From Andrena cerasifolii (lineage: Eukaryota > Arthropoda > Insecta > Hymenoptera > Andrenidae): a stretch of DNA of 64,000 nucleotides. Numbering within the stretch: position 1 is the stretch's first letter; each line of letters opens with the position of its first letter. Position numbers and translations under genes: made by a program. Under the pieces are notes generated by a model. That model was not told the origin of the DNA and made no database searches. It saw nothing but the letters and a program-made list of their open reading frames with translations. Positions 59,856-64,000 of the stretch are shown one piece after another. Location: assembly GCF_050908995.1 (NCBI RefSeq), contig NC_135120.1, positions 22,023,433-22,087,432 on the forward strand, read 5' to 3'.

Positions 59856-62221
59856 ATGGCGGCGCTAATTGCTTTCATACTTTCGAGTGTTCTTCTTCTA
59901 GCAAACGGTACGTAACGCTACTTCAAAGTGTCGTGTGTAATTATTTGAAATCGATGTGTATTTGAAGCGATAAAAGCTTCTTTGTTCTACGTTTAAATGT
60001 GTAAAAAGAATGTGGTGTTGGCGAATAATTTTTGCTATTGCTGCTATCACAGCTGGACTCGTGCCAAAGATTATAGGTGGGACAGTGGCGAAGCCAGGTG
60101 AAATTCCTTATCAAGTAGGTTCGAAACATTTTCACGTTTACTCGTGCTGTTTGTCGATGGAGAACGACACTACTTAAATTACTGCAACTACTCTTAGGTC
60201 GCTCTGGTAGATTTAAAATCGGGGACACATTTTTGTGGAGGATCGATTCTTAACGAGGACTATGTCATAACTGCTGCCCATTGCGTCAAAGGGCAAGTGA
60301 AATGAATAGGATCTTACATTAATATCCTCTTCTTTTGTTTAATATTAAATGTTCTACGTCCTGTCGTACACGTGTATTTAATTACAGAAAGATTTAGTAA
60401 ACCAAGGGAATAAGGCAGCTTTTAATTAGAGCATGCTGTCTTTTGCAGGAAATCACCAACATCATTTAAGGTCATTGCTGGCACAGTGGATTTATCAAAG
60501 GCGGCGTCAGAAGAACATTCTGCCAAGGAGATTCACATTCATGAAAACTACCATAGCAAAGACTCATGGGTAAACGACATAGCCCTGATCAAGGTAAGGA
60601 AATTTTAACTCGAAACGCCAAAAAACATTTAGTTTCTTATTTCGTCCCTTATTCTGAATATTAGAAAAAAAGTTTCAAAAGAAACACGAAGCTCATTGGA
60701 TAGCTGCAACTAATTTCTACAAGTTTCATATTTTATATGAATTTTAAGATCATTCTGGTATTTTAAAGTGGAACTCGAGAGTGAGAAGAAAATATTCTCT
60801 GCTTCAGATAATATCATTCGACACGAAATATTATCAGACCCAGGTCATTTACGACAAACTTAAAACATACACAGGTTTTCGCACTGTTAGTATGAATATT
60901 TATTTTAAGAAAATCTATCTTTACACCAACTACAAAAACTGTACCAAAGTAAACGATATACTATTTTGTGCGAAAAGGAATCAAGGCTACTTTAAATTTC
61001 AAAAACATGATACGAAACTTTTAAAAAGCTAATTTCAGCCACTCGATGAGCGGTGCTTCGAATTTCCCCCACTTAAACGGGGTTTGCGCCTTGTTGTCCT
61101 GATTTGAGTCTGAAACAGGTTTTGCCGCAAAATCGGGAAAACTTCTTTAAATAAAAAAGGAGCGGTAAGTAACAGATACGGCAATAAATCTACTACCACC
61201 GATAGCCACATTCATATAGATTAAGAACCTCTTTTCTTCTTCGTGTTCCGGATAAACCTTACAGTAGTTTTCGTCAACGCGAGGACCACCCGATTATTTT
61301 TCAACGCTCTTTTTGTATACCATGTTTTTTTCTCACTGTCACACAAAAATTCAGAACAATAGTCCAAGATACAATGAAACAACCTGCCAAACCTCAAATT
61401 AATCTGTCGAACCGTTTTTGTAGAAAAAATTCACAAAGAATTACCTATTTTTCGGCCCAACAAGGCGCAAACCCCCCTTAAGATGAGTTTTGTGTCTTTC
61501 GTATGATCAAAGACGGAGGAACCACGCTGGAACCACTAACTTCTAACGACTTTGTACACCAGATATCGAAACTAACGACGTAAAATTCTCCACAGGTGGA
61601 AACTCGTTTCGTAAAATCTGCTCTGATATCTTTCGTTCCCATGCCCGCTCCAGGAGAACTCGTTAAAACTAATGACTCGGCCATAGTCTCTGGATTTGGT
61701 AGACTTGCGGTAAATATTACGCCAAACTAAAACCGTTAATTAACATCGAATCTGTACACTATCCATATATTAAGCAACTTGCTCTAAAATTCCTATCAAC
61801 GAGACTGGACATCATATCCGAATGTTACAGTACAACGGCGACAAAACGGACCTTCTACACTGGGTGGACATCAGAATCGCGAGCCAAGACTACTGCAAAA
61901 CTGTTTACAAGGGGTCGGCAACTATCTACGACACGCATGTGTGTGCATACGATCCCACTGCTGTCAGAGGGCATTGCAAGGTAAGCCCTTCCATTCAAAT
62001 TGCCGATTGTGCCATCCAGTTTCCATCGATGCATCAGACACGTGGTTTCTAAATGAAAGCGGAGACATTTTCTACAGGGTGATTCCGGTGGTCCTTTAAC
62101 GGTGAATGGAAAACTGGCTGGACTTGTATCGTGGTCACATGATTGCGCCGACACCGTGTATCCATCTGTGTACACGCGCGTCAGTTCGTATATCGATTGG
62201 ATTAAGAAGCATGCACTGTAA
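59856..62221 (+). CDS. Secreted chymotrypsin-family (S1) serine protease, 7 exons, 253 aa
   Basis: Exons: 59856-59907, 60053-60114, 60198-60292, 60449-60593, 61596-61709, 61831-61980, 62078-62221. All phases agree. Residues 1-18 form a hydrophobic signal peptide, and a short propeptide ends at K23 before mature IIGG. The triad is H66 (TAAHC), D113 (DIALI) and S209 (GDSGGP). Six cysteines fit three standard disulfides (51-67, 178-194, 205-229); there is no zymogen-linking cysteine. Residues at chymotrypsin positions 189, 216 and 226 read Gly, Ser, Ser, so it is not trypsin-like; elastase- or chymotrypsin-like cleavage is likely but unproven. Intron 3 must be GC-AG: splicing at the nearby GT reaches a stop within seven codons. 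Intron 4 (1,002 bp) carries a TTAA-flanked element. Size is normal for a CLIP-less insect digestive, venom or haemolymph protease; tissue cannot be told. Confidence 0.92.
61073..61481. mobile_element. TTAA-flanked MITE in protease intron 4
   Basis: Ends are inverted: the left reads TTAA then ACGGGGTTTGCGCCTTG, and the right is its near-complement ending CCCCCCTTAA. TTAA on both sides suggests the target duplication of piggyBac-type or Kolobok-type elements. No coding sequence is seen. It accounts for about 40 percent of the long intron and lies clear of both splice sites. Confidence 0.7.
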
Positions 62222-62295
62222 TCAATTTCTAGTTAATTGAACGGTACGGTGCATCGTGGTCATCGATCGACTCGGTTCACCCCGATCAATTTTGC

Positions 62296-62301
62296 ATTAA
62301 A
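62296..62301 (+). terminator. Poly(A) signal of the serine protease gene
   Basis: ATTAAA, the commonest variant poly(A) hexamer, lies 75 bases past the stop codon and is followed by A-rich sequence. It is the first such hexamer downstream. Confidence 0.5.
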
Positions 62302-62844
62302 AGCCAGGAAAAATTCATTCTTATCGCATCTATTTATGAAATACAGTATTCCTGATTCAGGTGTGGAAGTTTGAAAGTTTCGAATAGCAGGCGAGTTGTT
62401 TCGTCGCGGTATAGAAATTATTATAGCTACCAGCAGAAGGGTTTATGAATCGGTTTGGTCTATCTCTAAGCTATCGGTAAAAGGATACCGTGCGCGATTG
62501 GAGTTGTAGACAAATCGAACTAGTCGATTGTGTTTCGATTGAGAATCGAAATGCGAGCTGGCGCAAAGCTTCGAAGCGACGCGATGAGGCCATTCGACTG
62601 GAAATCTGTACGCGAAGACTTTCGGGCGAATATTCCTGCACTATCGAGAGATTATTGAATGTAATGGATGCTTTCACAGACGCTGCTCTAACAGACTTAA
62701 TCGATACGAAACGGACTCTTAAAGGAAGCTACAGAAGGAGGGGAAAAAGGTAATTATATGGATTGGAAAATCTCTGGACATAAATTTAAAGCAGAACCTG
62801 CATAAAAGAGGATGAAGGTATGGAGGAAGAGATGCAGAAACGTA
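62302..62844. other. Non-coding stretch after the protease gene
   Basis: One plus-strand frame (62490-62753) has no recognisable domain and is treated as chance. Confidence 0.4.
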
Positions 62845-62852
62845 GAACAAGC

Positions 62853-62932
62853 CAGCGATGGGCAAAAAATTATTTGAAACACAAATTTCGTACACAAATT
62901 TTTATTTCAAATAATTTTGTTGCCCATCTCTG
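62853..62932. mobile_element. 80-bp hAT-type micro-MITE with perfect 8-bp target duplication
   Basis: GAACAAGC lies at 62845-62852 and 62933-62940. Ends CAGCGATGGGCAAAAAATTA and, mirrored, AATTTTGTTGCCCATCTCTG. Almost the whole element is arm, with a very short centre. The CAG-ATGGGCAA start is typical of hAT elements. Confidence 0.9.
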
Positions 62933-62940
62933 GAACAAGC

Positions 62941-64000
62941 TGGTATTCTTTTAACGACAATTTCGTTGGTTATATTCGGAATGGGAATATTTCTGCGAAT
63001 GAAGCGTGAAACCTCATTAATCTAATGGATAGAAAATGAAGACAGATGAAAGAATAATACAGAGAAATTGAGAATGGAGGAAAAGGCACGGGTTACAGGA
63101 AACAAAGTTACGCGTACATTAAACAGAGATAGGCGCCCTTACGAATCCAAAGAACACGCTAAATTCCCCCGATACCGCTACTCCTGCTAAACGATGCCCT
63201 AATAATAAACCGAAGTAAAGGGCCGACTTTGTTACGTATGAATAGGGTTAACGCGCTGCCATAAGTTCGCAAAAAGGAACCGCTGGTTTGTGAGAACGCG
63301 TAAAAAGATTATGGCCTCGCTCGCATATTCCCGCAGTTTACGATAGTTCAGAGAGTGCAATAAAATCGCGAACCATCCCTTGAGCTCGCGTGTTACGACG
63401 CTTCGCTTGTAAGTGTCTCAATCAAGCGCACGCCTCGGTAGATCTCACGATGCCACTTGCACTGGCGAAATCCGAAATTCAAATCGTGCGACCATAAACT
63501 GGTCGAAGGCGTTCGTTATTAGAGCGACGTGGGGTGGGCTCGAGAAACGCGAATCTACGGGCCGTATCGATAGACTCACGAACGTGTTGCGTCGAAAATG
63601 AAAAGGGCCTCGAAATCGAGTCCGGAAGAATTTTATGGCAGGTAACGTTAAGATGGGTGGTGCGCGGAGTATTTTACGGTGTCATTAAAACGCTCTAAAG
63701 GGAAGGGAAAATTGCCCTCCCTTGAATGGATCCTCGGCGGGAAAAATGAATTACACTGGATGAATAACGAAGAGGGGAGGGGTGCGAAGCTCAGCCTGGC
63801 ATCGGGAACACGAATACGAAAGAGTTGTCCGGGGGCTGTGCACCGCCGAGACGTTTAGGAAATAAGAATTCCAGGAATGTGTGATCCAGGGCGACCGGCC
63901 TTGTACGTGTGTGGAGGGTGAATGCATTCTTAAGAGCGGACAGGTCAGTGCATTGTGAGAGTCGAGTGTAAGTGAATACAGCCCGCCGAGGGGAGGCCGA
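62941..64000. other. Non-coding stretch to the window end
   Basis: CpG-rich above 63.3 kb. Near 63945 there is a TCAGT initiator-like motif followed by GTGTAAGTG, a donor-like site at about 63968. A non-coding first exon of a gene beyond the window is possible but unproven. Confidence 0.3.

Noticed and set aside
1..64000. tRNA genes
   Set aside because: Scanning by eye for B-box sequences near GGTTCGANNCC gave only isolated partial matches without a paired A box or acceptor stem; a covariance-model search would decide.

Overview
The window looks like nuclear DNA from an insect, most probably a hymenopteran (ant, bee or wasp). It has short GT-AG introns, a multi-exon trypsin-like secreted protease, a SIAH-type RING gene and a clan-3 P450 relic. 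CpG-dense blocks without open genes alternate with AT-rich transposon-derived DNA. The order is an inference from overall character; no sequence here proves it. No rRNA, tRNA, CRISPR array or bacterial-style operon was seen, and most long open frames are chance frames in CpG-rich DNA.

Only two genes look intact. The first (27067-28272, +, 2 exons) encodes a 333-residue RING protein. Its C3HC4 RING is followed by five fingers with identical C-x6-C-x11-H-x3-C spacing, the spacing of the first SIAH/Sina zinc finger; there is no room for the usual SIAH substrate-binding domain. The second (59856-62221, +, 7 exons) encodes a 253-residue secreted chymotrypsin-family serine protease with signal peptide, activation site, complete catalytic triad and three disulfides. 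It has a TATA box upstream, a poly(A) signal downstream and one GC-AG intron that the reading frame requires. A third recognisable gene piece is a lone P450 heme-binding exon (minus strand, near 22.75-22.95 kb), cut off by a small inverted-repeat element.

The rest is gene-poor and rich in small DNA transposons, many with readable ends. (i) TTAA-flanked elements: 26798-27038 and its long relative 48421-49152, 28976-29358, 43130-43353, and 61073-61481 inside a protease intron. (ii) hAT-type elements: 41235-42030 with a perfect 8-bp target duplication and a decayed dimerisation domain, an 80-bp element at 62853-62932 with a perfect 8-bp duplication, and a 725-bp foldback at 19766-20490. (iii) A pogo-like element at 53611-54634 with a Psq-type helix-turn-helix remnant, and a TA-flanked element at 51927-52400. 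(iv) A TA-flanked palindrome at 31943-32609 with a truncated relative at 10392-10817. (v) A near-perfect 424-bp palindrome at 37960-38383. (vi) A pair at 16143-16342 and 25296-25692 with about 6-bp target duplications and an internal array of about 20-bp units in both orientations. Three pieces of one non-LTR retrotransposon 3' end lie at about 16.35, 17.45-18.12 and 43.4 kb. A 740-bp array of a 7-bp unit sits at 57285-58024.

Layout: 0-16 kb is intergenic or intronic with few elements; 16-26 kb is a transposon graveyard with the P450 relic; 26.8-28.6 kb holds the RING gene between two TTAA elements; 29-59 kb is a long gene-less tract with scattered elements and CpG-rich blocks; 59.8-62.3 kb holds the protease gene; 62.3-64 kb is non-coding. 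The two genes show no evident functional link. The best candidates for something undescribed are the five-finger SIAH-like protein and the 6-bp-duplication element family with its internal unit array.
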